Shown here: positions 49,331 to 59,666 of the stretch, one piece after another
Position numbering within the stretch: the first letter of the stretch is position 1
Layout: each line of letters opens with the position of its first letter
Assembly (NCBI GenBank): GCA_009731375.1
Contig: BJOX01000014.1
Span: 730,465-794,464, forward strand
DNA: 64,000 nucleotides
Reading direction: 5' to 3'
Source: Paulinella micropora
Lineage: Eukaryota; Cercozoa; Imbricatea; Euglyphida
Translations under genes and position numbers: made by a program
Notes under the pieces: generated by a model
Told to the model about the DNA's origin: nothing
What the model saw: only the letters and a program-made list of their open reading frames with translations
Database searches by the model: none

Positions 49331-52027
49331 ATGTCGACAGAGACCGCCGAAGTGAGTGAATTCTCGGAGGCAGATCAAAGAAGAGAAGAAGAAGAAGCAG
49401 GAGGAGGAGGAGGAAGAGGATTGAATGAAGGAGGAGGAGGAGGATTGAATGAAGGAGGAGGAGGAGATGAAGGAGTAGGAGGAGGAGTAGAAGAGGGCTG
49501 GGATGATGAAGGAAGATATGGAGGAGACGAAGATGAAGGAGGATTTGAACAAGAAGAGACGGGAGGAGGAGGAGCATATGGTAATCCCTTACCACCTGCC
49601 TACACGGGAGGAGGAGGACGAAAAATGATCGACTTGATTCATAGTGATGGAGAGGAGATCACAGTGGAGGAACAACAGTGGGTGCAAGACCACTATGACC
49701 TCACTAAAAAAGAGTTTGATAACAAGATGGGGGTAGAGAAGGATACCTATGTGTGGATCCCTCAGGATCAAAGAAGAGAGAAAAGTCGTGCTAAAAAGGA
49801 TGTCTATATCCTATTATCAAACACAGCACAGCTCCTCGGCAAACTGGTCTCTGATCCAGAAGAGAGAAAGAAGATACAGCATATCAAGTTTGGGGACACA
49901 CACACCCACCTTGAATTACTCGATGCTATCTTTGGGGTGTACACTCAAACCCTGATTTGGGAACGTACATACGGCCCACGATGTGAGGGTTACCTCCAGT
50001 ACACAAACCCAAGAGCAACGGCCAGATTCCTCGCGACTGGTCAGGAGGCAGTCGATGTAACAAAAATGAAGACCAATCTGGGTTCGAAAAACTCGAGTGG
50101 CATATTTCATTTTTTTACAATGGAAATAAAGGCCTTGGAGGAGGGGAAGGCAGAGATGGAAAAAAGCATTAAGGCAGCAGGAGAAACTCATCCTGTGATT
50201 GATGAGTTAGAGAAGACCGACAGAGTTCTGACCAAGATCAGACTGTTGATGGGTGCGTTACTGCACAAGGAGGCATGGAAGAGATGGATTCCTACCAAGG
50301 ATCACTCTGTCCTTAAATCACTTAGTAACGCACCACCGGTCGCCAACAAAGCAGGTGTTGACCAATATGTGGAGAAATATAATTTTCTCAGATCTGCTTC
50401 TGAATTGGTGGCCTTTATCACTCATGCTCAAAAGCTGGTGATATCTGAGAAGAAGAAGGCGAAAGAGAATGAGGAGTTCGAGAAGACGATGAGACTGGAA
50501 AGAATGAAAGCAAAAGTGAGTGGTGCAAAGACACACCCTCCGACATATTTGACCCCACCAGCTCCTGCCCCACCAGCCCCTGCACCCTCGGGCTCAACTA
50601 CGGTGGTGGTCACAAACACGGAGAAGAAGGACAGACAGAACATCATAAATGCCTTCAAGGGGAAGAAAGGAGGAGTGGCAAGTCTCATGCTATATGCCAA
50701 GACGAGCTCAGACAAAGACTCTGATGCTTCGCTTTTGAGCAAGCTCAAAGAGATCAATGCCTGCATGAAGGCTTTTCCTTGCGACGAAACGCAGGAATAC
50801 GAGGCCCTTGTTACTGTTTTTGACCAATCTCTAGTCTCGGAGGGATTTGATCTGACACAGTACAAGTTTTTGAGAAAGAAGGAGGAGATTAAGAGAAACA
50901 ATGCAACAGGCCTAGACGCTCAGTGTGAACTGGCGGTGGCCACACTCATTTCATATTTTCAATCTCATGGATACCAGCATCTCTGCACTGGTACTCTCAT
51001 AGGATTTGAAATCTTTGAGACAGTGGCGATGAGTTTGAGGAGTGCTGTTGGCTTGGCGGCGACCCTTACGGAGGTAGTTTCCTCCTATGGGCTATTCTAT
51101 GGCCGCAAGTCGATCATCCTCTATTTCTTTTCGGCGTTACACACAGTTAACCCGAGTAAGCTTACTCAGCTCATACAACAATGCTCGACGTTTAGCTCAG
51201 TGAAGTCCAAGAACTTCCTCGAGACACACGTGTTCGAAAATACGGTTCAAAGCGTTGCTCCGTCAGCACTGTTTCAAGAAGTGATGAGTGCATGCTCAAA
51301 CATGGACTCGCTCACGGAGGCACATACGGCACAGGCAGGCGGTGTACCTGTTGGCGCACAAGCCACGTACACAAACAGAGTTGCCGGTTGGAAGAGACAG
51401 AGAGAGCCAGACCTGAAGACCGCATGTTGGAGGTGGTTCGCGGGCTTGCAGTGTAAGGCACAGATGGAGAACAGAGACTGCTCTTTCAATCATGATAGGC
51501 AGAACCCAACAGCAAGGGCAAATTTTCTGAGCAGGACGGAAGGCAAGGAACCGGGCCTTTTCAATATGCTTCAGATTGCCGCTGTGAACGAAGGTTGGTA
51601 TGCCAATATGTGTGATGATGAGGAGTTACGAGAGGCAATCATTACCTACATGAAGAGGATGAAGGAGAAGAAGGAGGAAAGGGAGAGACAAAAGAACTTA
51701 AAGGCCTCTCAAAGAGGACGAGAAGGAGGAGCAGGAGCAGGAGGAGGAGGAGGAGGAGGAGGAGGAGGACGAGGACGAGGAACATGGAGAGGAGCCTCGA
51801 GGTGGCAGGGAACCCCTCAGAGAGGAAGAGGAGGAGGTCGGGGATATACCCCTTATGGAGGGAGAGCTGTTCGAGCTCCAGCCCCCCCACCCAGAGGAGG
51901 AGGAGGCTCGTGGGCAAGCTCCAACCCAAATTTCGGTCGAGCTCAGGCCTACAACACTGCCTCGGAGACCGATACGTCATCCTACCCGGACACTACTCAA
52001 GGTAATCGTTTCGAGGTGGTGGAATGA
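49331..52027 (+). CDS. gag: Gag polyprotein of the Ty3 element
   Basis: 898 codons from ATG at 49331 to TGA at 52025-52027. The first 90 residues are Glu/Gly-rich. The centre is helical and presumably matrix/capsid (TYGPRCEGYLQYTN and onward). Near residues 698-722 there is a C-x8-C-x8-C-x3-H zinc finger (ACWRWFAGLQC...RDCSFNH), closer to CCCH fingers of RNA-binding proteins than to the usual CCHC knuckle. The last 100 residues are Gly/Arg-rich (RGRGTWRGAS), as in RNA-binding tails. It should form the particle and bind element RNA. It is unusually large for a Gag. Confidence 0.85.
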   Translation: MSTETAEVSEFSEADQRREEEEAGGGGGRGLNEGGGGGLNEGGGGDEGVGGGVEEGWDDEGRYGGDEDEGGFEQEETGGGGAYGNPLPPAYTGGGGRKMIDLIHSDGEEITVEEQQWVQDHYDLTKKEFDNKMGVEKDTYVWIPQDQRREKSRAKKDVYILLSNTAQLLGKLVSDPEERKKIQHIKFGDTHTHLELLDAIFGVYTQTLIWERTYGPRCEGYLQYTNPRATARFLATGQEAVDVTKMKTNLGSKNSSGIFHFFTMEIKALEEGKAEMEKSIKAAGETHPVIDELEKTDRVLTKIRLLMGALLHKEAWKRWIPTKDHSVLKSLSNAPPVANKAGVDQYVEKYNFLRSASELVAFITHAQKLVISEKKKAKENEEFEKTMRLERMKAKVSGAKTHPPTYLTPPAPAPPAPAPSGSTTVVVTNTEKKDRQNIINAFKGKKGGVASLMLYAKTSSDKDSDASLLSKLKEINACMKAFPCDETQEYEALVTVFDQSLVSEGFDLTQYKFLRKKEEIKRNNATGLDAQCELAVATLISYFQSHGYQHLCTGTLIGFEIFETVAMSLRSAVGLAATLTEVVSSYGLFYGRKSIILYFFSALHTVNPSKLTQLIQQCSTFSSVKSKNFLETHVFENTVQSVAPSALFQEVMSACSNMDSLTEAHTAQAGGVPVGAQATYTNRVAGWKRQREPDLKTACWRWFAGLQCKAQMENRDCSFNHDRQNPTARANFLSRTEGKEPGLFNMLQIAAVNEGWYANMCDDEELREAIITYMKRMKEKKEERERQKNLKASQRGREGGAGAGGGGGGGGGGRGRGTWRGASRWQGTPQRGRGGGRGYTPYGGRAVRAPAPPPRGGGGSWASSNPNFGRAQAYNTASETDTSSYPDTTQGNRFEVVE

Positions 52028-52060
52028 CTGGAGGGGGAAGAAGAGAGGAAGGAGAAGACT
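52025..52060 (+). promoter_or_regulatory. In-frame UGA between gag and pol (candidate readthrough site)
   Basis: The gag stop UGA is followed in the same frame by CUG GAG GGG GAA and continuous open codons into pol; no ATG opens pol before the protease region. The simplest way to make Gag-Pol is occasional readthrough of this UGA. A downstream RNA structure was not evaluated. A mutated sense codon is the alternative. Confidence 0.6.
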
Positions 52061-55000
52061 GTGAAGTTTAACCCTAAAGTCACAGTGCTTTCTAATGCTG
52101 TTGTGCAGACTGGGCCAACGCTTCCTCTATGTGAAAACAAAGATGTGGGTACACAGAGACTGCAGCCCCAAGGTAGTCTCATACCCGTTCATACAGCACG
52201 GTTACCAATGATAACTGATGCAAATAGGAAGGCGAGACTTGCGATGGAGGCGAGGAGGCCAATGGCAGACGTATCGCCTCGGCCAAGCAAACAACCACGA
52301 ACAGACTCAATGTCTACGGTCGCGGCGGGTGGCGAGCAAAAAGACAATGTGTGTACTCAAGTACCACAAGACAATGTCGCTCAAATAGTAAACGCACCAG
52401 TACCGCAGAATAATAAAAATGTTAATGAGGTGAAGCAGGAGGAGAAGAAGGAGGAGTTGAAAAACTTAGAGACAAGACTCCAAAATTTGGAACGTAAAGT
52501 TCTTGTTCTCGCAGCCAATATACACAGGCCCGATGCTCTGTGTTATACGGAACTTTATTGTGAAACATTGAAGACAATATTAAAAGTTGGTAATGATACG
52601 ATGGCGAATATTAATATTGTCGGCAGGAAGTTTTTTAATCGATACCGGGACTGGGTGGACGGAAATATGAAAAAGTCAACGGGCACTCTCAAAGGAGTGA
52701 GCAGCCGGACGGATATCACGGGAATCATCACACTGACCTTTAAATTGAAATCCGCACGAGTATACCGTATGGACCTCTATGTCGTCCCCGGTTACCACGG
52801 GTCAATATTACTATCGTATGACCAATTGGCTACGATGGGGGCTGTGATTGATTGCGCCGCACGGCGAGTGATATATGGAGTAAAAAGAGGAGAAGAGAAC
52901 GATATTGATCCCTTCAACGCTACTGACTCTTATGAGGCTTATGAGCTGAGTCTAGCGACGGATCACAAAAAGATGGCCATCGCACATGAGGCACTTGAGG
53001 TGTACGTTCACCCCCATGTCGTAAGACCGGATGAACTGTCCTGGACCGACAATTGGGAATCCCAAGTGTGCACTGTCACAGTTCCGACATGCCATTGGGA
53101 CAAAAAGTCTATTGATGACTTAATCGAGAAGCGAAAGGAGGAGATTATATGTGTCGCACAAAGAAGCCCGTCGTTGGCGAGATTCGCGGAAGGAGTAGGA
53201 ACAGATGTCCATATTACTAACGGATACTGTTTCCATGCGAAAGTAGGAGAAGAAAAAAGGGAGGCGTTTGTACCAAGGAGAACGGGGCGAATCCCGGATA
53301 CTCCACCAGAAACTATTAAAAGTTTTATTACTGATTTCTGGGGTGACGAGCCCACGTGGCCGCGTTCACTGTCTGAAGTGAAGAAATGCTTACGGACTTT
53401 ATTCGAAAATAATAAGCCGTATACTATTATCCTGCCATATAATGAGAAGGCGATATGGGCGCAGGAAATAAGGGACCGGCTTATTGATCATCCTATACCG
53501 GTACCCTCTCGCAAGCAACAGCTAGTGGTGGCTTGTCGTATGGGAACTCGTGAGCAGAGCAGTGCATACAAGCGGAAGCTCAGAGACCTCGACAAGTTGA
53601 AATTGATACCGCAAGCATTCACATGCTTTGATGGTTTTTACACCCGTAAAGCTCCTTTGCAATACGCGAGACTCATTGACATGCTGGTGGAGCTCGGTAA
53701 AGATGATGAGCCGGACACGGTCACGTATGAAAAGACGGGCCTAGATGATGTCTCGGAAGAGGACTTAGGCTTGGAGGAGGACAGAGAACCCCTCAAGCAG
53801 CATAAGCAGATGTCTGATGAAGATTTTCAAGAGGCGGCGCGGAAAATATTGGAAGAAGGAGTAGGCACGGAGAAGGAGAAGGAGCTTTTAAAAGCCAAAT
53901 TAGAGGCGAACAAGGAAATTTTTGACCCTCCACATGCAGGTGGTGTCAAGCCTGAAGATTTCACTGCGGTTATTTACAAAATACCGGGTGCGGAGCCGTC
54001 ACCGGCACCACGAAGGGCGAATTTGAGTATACATGAGGCGAAGATAGCGGAGGAGCTAGCAAGACAGCTGCTCAATGAGGACTTTATTGAGAGATCAACA
54101 TCTCCAATAGTCTCACAACCGAGAATAGTGCCGAAGCCAGGAGGAGAATGGCGCCTGACAGTTAACTATGCTCGTGTTAACAAGGTGCTGGAGGAAGAGA
54201 GAAATCCTCTCCCGACATTAGAAGAAGGAAGGAGAGTACTGCGGAATGCAAAATTCTATTCGGTCATTGACCTTAAGAATGGCTTCTGGCAGATACCACT
54301 GGAGGAAAAGTCCAGATGGCTGACGGCGTTTGTGGTGGGTATGGAAATATACCAATGGAAAGTGCTTCCGATGGGCCTCAAGCAAGCCCCAGGACTTTTC
54401 CAGAAGGCGATGCAGAAGATGTTGAGCAGTCAGTACGATGATTTGTCTGACGGTGGCTTTATGAGAAGGCGGGGACAGAAGGCGGGAGAATATGCATTTT
54501 GCTATATCGATGACATTATCGTATACTCTAACACAATGGAGGAGCATATCGATCATTTGTCCGATATATTCAGGCGCATCGGAGCTTTTGGCCTGAAGTG
54601 CAATCTAAAGAAGTGTCAACTTGCCAAGACGAGTGTGACATACTTAGGGTACGAGATCTCCCATAATCGAGTCTCGATATCCAAAGAGAAGAGGGAGGAG
54701 ATTATGAATCGACCGATACCGAAGAACCGCACTGAATTGCACTCATTCCTTGCGATGGCGCAATACTATAGCCAGTTTATACCCGATTGGGGTGCAACAC
54801 GGGCTAAAGTGGAGAAAATGATAGATTTTGGAGACTTTGAGAAGTGGGACGAAGAGGCTTTGCAAGCGTTTCATGCGCTCAAAGATCTCATTTACAAAGA
54901 CCCGAAAGACGGAGGACTGGTGTTAACGATGCCCGACTTTACGAAACAATTCGTAGTCGATACAGACGCATCTAAGTTTGCGATTGGGGCTGTATTACAA

Positions 55001-57841
55001 CAAGAGGATGAGGAGAAGAAATTACGCCCAATCATGTTTATTAGTAGGAAGTTGTGTGCGGCGGAGAGAAACTATTGCACAAGGCAAAGAGAGGCGTTGG
55101 CGGTAGTATGGGCCCTCAAGAGGCTCAGAGAGTATTTGTGGGAAGGACCTCAATTTACTGTCAGAACTGATCATTATAACCTGTTATGGTTGATGAATCA
55201 TGAACAGACTGGACGGCTGGCGCGGTGGCAAGCGTTCTTGCCTTGTTTCGATTTTACAATGGTCCATCTACCGGGAAAGCGAAATGTGGTCGCTGATAGC
55301 CTCTCTAGGCTAGAGTTTAACTCAGAAGTATCGGCGTTGGTGTCCACGGTGGAGATGGAAGACTTGTCCACTGACAAGGTGTATGAGGTCAGCCACATTG
55401 AGGCGATGGAGATGGCGAGTGGAGTCCGATATGACCGCACAGGTCTACGGTACAGTCCACAAGGCCCGGATCACGGGATATGTTGTGAGCTACATACCCA
55501 GGAGGACGCTGAGTGGTCCTATGAGGTATATGAGAATGCGAAGGCGAACATAAGAGAGGAAGAGGAGACGCAGGAAGTTTATGCGGAGCCTCCTCAAGAG
55601 CGGAGAAGTGACCTAGACGATGACCCGGAAAGAATCGGGGTACGGCTAGAAGATGGTACTATCCATATAGCCTCGCCTACCGCATGGAGGCAACAACAGG
55701 CTCAAGATCCGGAGTTTAAAGAACTGATACAGTTATATCAGAACCCGGATGAGCTACGGATGACGAAAGCGATCAAAGATCAGATGAAGGAGATGGGATG
55801 GAGAGATGGTCTACTGTGGTACAAGGGCCTTCACGGTCGCTATGCGTCACAGCCGGACAAATGGACCCTTTGGGTACCGGAGAGTCTGAGACGATTTATA
55901 TTTGTCGCAGCCCACAATTGCCCACTTTTGGCGCATCCGGGTCGACAACGAACTCATATGTTCGTAGCGAGGCGATTCTGGTGGAAGAAGATGAAGGAGG
56001 AGATAGATCAGGCGGTGGATGCATGCATCCCGTGCAAGATAAACAAAACACCACTGAAGGCAAATTTCGGCCTGATTGGCGAATTTCCTCTTCATGCGGG
56101 GATGTTTGAGTTTATACACATTGATCATGTGGGACCTTTCCCAGAATCGAAGGATGGTTACAAATACCTCCTTACGGCTATTGACAGAGCCACCAACTAT
56201 GTGTGGATCATCCCTGTCAAAGACGTTACCGGCAAGACGACGGCCGAGGCGCTGATCGATAGGATCATCTCACAGATCGGAGTACCAAGAAAGATATGTT
56301 CTGATCGAGGCTCGGACTTTAATAACGAGGTCATCGACAAACTATCTAAGTATTACGGGATGAAATGGCAATATGTTACTGCCTATAACCCGCGAGCAAA
56401 TGGGAAAATCGAGCGGGTACACAGACCCCTCAAAGCCTCGCTAAAGATGTATTGCACGAAGAAGGAGAATCAAAGAGCATGGGTCGAGGCAGCACCATCA
56501 TTTGCGTTTGCAATGAACTGTCTACCCTCTACGGCGTTAGGAGGCTCGAAGAGCTCAATCTCGCCATATCAGTTAGTATATGGGCGTGAGCCTGATATCC
56601 CGACTTCGCTCCTTCACCCAAAAGACACTTGGGCGGATGCGGATGAGTTGTTTGGGATGAGACTTAGAGTGAAGATGGAGGCGGAACAAATAGTCAGGGC
56701 GCATAGAGAGGCGGAGCGCCGAAAGACTGATGCTGAAGGGGTGCGACAAGCGCACTTGGATCAGATCAAGTTCCAGGTCGGGGATATTGTACTATTGTAC
56801 CATCCTCAAGTCCCGAAGGGAGTCAGCTCTAAGCTGTTCACTCACTGGAAAGGACCTTATCAGATTATGGAACAGACGGGACCTCTGAATTACAAGATCA
56901 GGGGTAGAGGGAAGGTGCAAATTGTGAATGTAAGAAGGCTGATTAAGTATGATCCCTTCTTACTGGAAGATGAATCCGTTGAGGAGGCGTTAAAACGGAT
57001 GAAGGATGATTTCAAAGAGGTGCCGCCCATCCACAAGGAGGCTGGCATAGACCAAGACGATGCTTATCGGGCACCGATAGCTGAGAAGGAGGAGAGTGAG
57101 GTGGACAGCAAGGAGAAGACTGACCGCATAAGCGCGGTGGGGACTCAGTCCAAGTCTCCGCGAGAGCATAGCGGAAAGAAGGAGAAGATCACAGAGGCGC
57201 AGCTAAGGAGAGCGCGGAATGATCTTATCAACGACCAACCGAGGAAGGCGATGAGGTCGATGAGATCAAAGGACGTCCACCAGGAGGAGGAGGGGACGGA
57301 CACTGACCCAAACGCGGGCAACGTTGAGATTGTCCATGAGCGATGGAAGGAAGGCGATGCGATAGCAACCATCGCATGGGTGAAAAATGTTTTCTATCTG
57401 ATGAGACCAGCGGAACAACATGTCGCTGATGACACTCTCTCAGACTTATACTTGATGCGGGTCGTGGCGGTCCCACGACAGATGCGTGTCACACGGACAC
57501 TCAAAATATCATCAGCCGCAAAGATAGTACAACCGATACTCCAGTTCTGGAGAAGTATGGACCCGGTTGAGGATCCAAAGGCAAGACATTATCTGCCAGT
57601 ATATAAAGACGCAAAAAGTCTCGAGACATGGGATGATACAATTACTCCCAGAGACAAGGATTACACTGCGTGGACCATTCAGACACTGCCAAGAGGAGTG
57701 CTTGATGTCCCTTTTGAATTATCGTTGGGCGGAATCCCTAATAAGATCTGGGACATTCTCGAACAGTCAAAGTTCGATCTGACTTTTGTTGGTGGTCCTC
57801 CACCAGGCAAAGAAATCCGCGCCAGACGACGAAGGCAGTGA
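52028..57841 (+). CDS. pol: Pol polyprotein: protease-like, RT, RNase H, integrase
   Basis: About 1,937 open codons end at TGA 57841; positions below count from 52061. A protease-like region near residue 174 has DTM where D-T/S-G is expected, followed by the retropepsin-type end SILLSYDQLATMGAVID. RT spans roughly 620-900 with SVIDLKNGFWQIPL, MGLKQAPGLFQ and the catalytic YIDD near 813. RNase H has VDTDAS, REALAVVWAL and RTDHYN. Integrase has an HHCC zinc region (HPGRQRTH...CIPC) and the DD35E core (HIDHVG, CSDRGSDF, ANGKIERV). A GPY/F-like module (HWKGPYQIM) follows. About 280 C-terminal residues are unassigned. All RT, RNase H and integrase catalytic residues are present. Confidence 0.92.
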   Translation: MEGEEERKEKTVKFNPKVTVLSNAVVQTGPTLPLCENKDVGTQRLQPQGSLIPVHTARLPMITDANRKARLAMEARRPMADVSPRPSKQPRTDSMSTVAAGGEQKDNVCTQVPQDNVAQIVNAPVPQNNKNVNEVKQEEKKEELKNLETRLQNLERKVLVLAANIHRPDALCYTELYCETLKTILKVGNDTMANINIVGRKFFNRYRDWVDGNMKKSTGTLKGVSSRTDITGIITLTFKLKSARVYRMDLYVVPGYHGSILLSYDQLATMGAVIDCAARRVIYGVKRGEENDIDPFNATDSYEAYELSLATDHKKMAIAHEALEVYVHPHVVRPDELSWTDNWESQVCTVTVPTCHWDKKSIDDLIEKRKEEIICVAQRSPSLARFAEGVGTDVHITNGYCFHAKVGEEKREAFVPRRTGRIPDTPPETIKSFITDFWGDEPTWPRSLSEVKKCLRTLFENNKPYTIILPYNEKAIWAQEIRDRLIDHPIPVPSRKQQLVVACRMGTREQSSAYKRKLRDLDKLKLIPQAFTCFDGFYTRKAPLQYARLIDMLVELGKDDEPDTVTYEKTGLDDVSEEDLGLEEDREPLKQHKQMSDEDFQEAARKILEEGVGTEKEKELLKAKLEANKEIFDPPHAGGVKPEDFTAVIYKIPGAEPSPAPRRANLSIHEAKIAEELARQLLNEDFIERSTSPIVSQPRIVPKPGGEWRLTVNYARVNKVLEEERNPLPTLEEGRRVLRNAKFYSVIDLKNGFWQIPLEEKSRWLTAFVVGMEIYQWKVLPMGLKQAPGLFQKAMQKMLSSQYDDLSDGGFMRRRGQKAGEYAFCYIDDIIVYSNTMEEHIDHLSDIFRRIGAFGLKCNLKKCQLAKTSVTYLGYEISHNRVSISKEKREEIMNRPIPKNRTELHSFLAMAQYYSQFIPDWGATRAKVEKMIDFGDFEKWDEEALQAFHALKDLIYKDPKDGGLVLTMPDFTKQFVVDTDASKFAIGAVLQQEDEEKKLRPIMFISRKLCAAERNYCTRQREALAVVWALKRLREYLWEGPQFTVRTDHYNLLWLMNHEQTGRLARWQAFLPCFDFTMVHLPGKRNVVADSLSRLEFNSEVSALVSTVEMEDLSTDKVYEVSHIEAMEMASGVRYDRTGLRYSPQGPDHGICCELHTQEDAEWSYEVYENAKANIREEEETQEVYAEPPQERRSDLDDDPERIGVRLEDGTIHIASPTAWRQQQAQDPEFKELIQLYQNPDELRMTKAIKDQMKEMGWRDGLLWYKGLHGRYASQPDKWTLWVPESLRRFIFVAAHNCPLLAHPGRQRTHMFVARRFWWKKMKEEIDQAVDACIPCKINKTPLKANFGLIGEFPLHAGMFEFIHIDHVGPFPESKDGYKYLLTAIDRATNYVWIIPVKDVTGKTTAEALIDRIISQIGVPRKICSDRGSDFNNEVIDKLSKYYGMKWQYVTAYNPRANGKIERVHRPLKASLKMYCTKKENQRAWVEAAPSFAFAMNCLPSTALGGSKSSISPYQLVYGREPDIPTSLLHPKDTWADADELFGMRLRVKMEAEQIVRAHREAERRKTDAEGVRQAHLDQIKFQVGDIVLLYHPQVPKGVSSKLFTHWKGPYQIMEQTGPLNYKIRGRGKVQIVNVRRLIKYDPFLLEDESVEEALKRMKDDFKEVPPIHKEAGIDQDDAYRAPIAEKEESEVDSKEKTDRISAVGTQSKSPREHSGKKEKITEAQLRRARNDLINDQPRKAMRSMRSKDVHQEEEGTDTDPNAGNVEIVHERWKEGDAIATIAWVKNVFYLMRPAEQHVADDTLSDLYLMRVVAVPRQMRVTRTLKISSAAKIVQPILQFWRSMDPVEDPKARHYLPVYKDAKSLETWDDTITPRDKDYTAWTIQTLPRGVLDVPFELSLGGIPNKIWDILEQSKFDLTFVGGPPPGKEIRARRRRQ

Positions 57842-58700
57842 CAAAGAAACTATTTTTCTTTATGCGTCTCAAATAAACTGATTGATTGCCCACGGCGTAT
57901 CATGATTTGATCATGCATCATCAGTTATCAATATGAATATTAAAAAGACTCAGTGATATAACTTGGCATTCGATCGCAACATACGAGTGCGAAAGGTCGA
58001 TCGACGATGATACTACACCGTATACGGGGATCGCTAGTGTATTGAGCGATGGTGTTCCCGGGTATGACCCTTTCCAAGTCCTGGGATGATGTTCTCGAAA
58101 ATGAAATGTTCTCTGAAACTTTCATTAAATTATTTTTTACGATAGATTATATACTGTCGTACCTGAGCACGGTCAATCTCTACTTGTGTCGGTATATCGC
58201 AGGGTCGGGTACATACACCTCGACTTCGGATATAGCTATTAGGACTGGCCCCCTAATACTATATCATAGGATATCCGCCTTATACAAGGGTATGTCATTA
58301 AAAAAGACAATGTACTTACGATCTCCCTGTGAATAATAATAATAATAATGATAATAATAATTATAATAATAATGATAATCATAAGAAGAAGAAGGAGATC
58401 AAAGGGGGAATCGTACTACAGCACCACGTTGCTTGTATTTTTTTATTAATAGTACGTTTGTTCTTGACATACTGCCGAGAAGAAAAAAAAAAAGAAAGAA
58501 AAAAAGAAATTGAGCGGGGAAGGAGTTTAAAAATCTACAAGAATGGCTGGAGAATCCGCTTTGACGTGCCGTATGAGGATATATTTATCGTCTTTTAGCG
58601 TCTATCCGTGGGTCGATGCGCTGTGTGGCATGACTCCATAGCGCATACTATTTGCAGAAAGAAATCAGAAGGTGTATGACGAAAATGCTATTTCCGTCAG
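57842..58700 (+). other. 3' untranslated part of Ty3 element
   Basis: About 860 bases with an (AAT)n tract (58334-58380) and A-rich stretches. No frame or domain is seen. Confidence 0.6.
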
Positions 58701-58718
58701 AAAATCGGGAGGGGGTAC
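58701..58718 (+). promoter_or_regulatory. Polypurine tract
   Basis: AAAATCGGGAGGGGG followed by TAC lies directly before the 3' LTR. It fits the plus-strand primer site of LTR elements, with one T and one C interrupting it. Confidence 0.7.
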
Positions 58719-58959
58719 TGTAGGCATCACCCCCCGGATAGCCGGTAAAAAGTACCTTTTCCTGGTGACAGGTGCACCAGCTTGTTTTTCAGTATTATTT
58801 GTCCGGATTGGATCTGATGCCATTTTATTCCTGGTCTGTTGCCGTTTTCCTTTTTGGCTTCACTGAGCTAATATAACGAGACATCATTCTCAGCATCTTT
58901 TGAGGACTGTGTTTGGTTGTATTACCGACTTTTTACGAGCTATCGTTAGGGGCATTACA
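58719..58959 (+). repeat. 3' LTR
   Basis: 241 bp, matching the 5' LTR except for about five substitutions and a 3-bp indel (CAT-CTTTT against CAGCATCTTTT). It is followed by GTGC, the right target duplication. Confidence 0.93.
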
Positions 58960-59666
58960 GTGCCTCTAGTTTTTTTTTGCAATTACTAATATTGCACATA
59001 TCAGGCAGTTGAAAGTTCGTTAGTCATTTTCTGGAGGTACATCTTTTGTGTGACGTCGTCAGTTGGACTGGAGGGACTCGTTCAGTATTTTTAAATTCTT
59101 TTACGTGGGAAGCAGTTGGCCGGTAGGAGGGGTACGCCCCGAGTTCCGGTCGCCGTTTGCAGAAGTCGCGACGGTTTTCTCCCAACGGACAGTACTGAGG
59201 AGAAAGTATCTAATTATTAATACATTTCTCCAAGGTTGACATTTATACTTTCCAACTCGACCGGCCCTCAACAACAATAATAATAATAATAATATAATAA
59301 ACAATAATCATTCGAGAATACCATAATAATAATGATAATCAGAAGCATATTTACATTCTGCTAATTATTAATATACCAACCGGAGGATTTGGAGAGCGAT
59401 TTTTGTCACCCGTTACATTTTTTCAGTCTCTAATATAAATATTTTTATGAATGAACACTGAAGGTGGCAGGGCCATGATAGCTCGTTCTTGGTTGCAAGG
59501 TGAACAGTAGACATCTCCATACAGCAGGCATGCCGAAAATGAAACGCTAGAGTTCGCAAAGACACGTTCGTAACTTAAACATGTGTCATGTCCGTTTTTT
59601 CCCTATTGGAGAGCACATCACGTAGCATGAACAGAAATCATGGACAACGCCGAACGATGGAAAGAA
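58960..59666. other. Spacer downstream of V-ATPase gene
   Basis: Mixed unique DNA with a (TAA)n tract (59269-59300). It holds the 3' untranslated region of the V-ATPase gene on the minus strand; no further gene is seen. Confidence 0.6.

Larger units (their letters stand above)
48307..58959 (+). mobile_element. Complete Ty3/gypsy LTR retrotransposon
   Basis: The element is 10.65 kb with 238- and 241-bp LTRs that begin TGTAGG and end TTACA, flanked by a 4-bp duplication GTGC on both sides. Within are a primer-binding site, a gag frame, a pol frame with protease-like, RT, RNase H and DD35E integrase domains in gypsy order, and a polypurine tract. LTRs differ at about five bases and one 3-bp indel, so the insertion is recent and the copy may be active. 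It lies between the CxxC gene and the V-ATPase gene. Confidence 0.95.
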
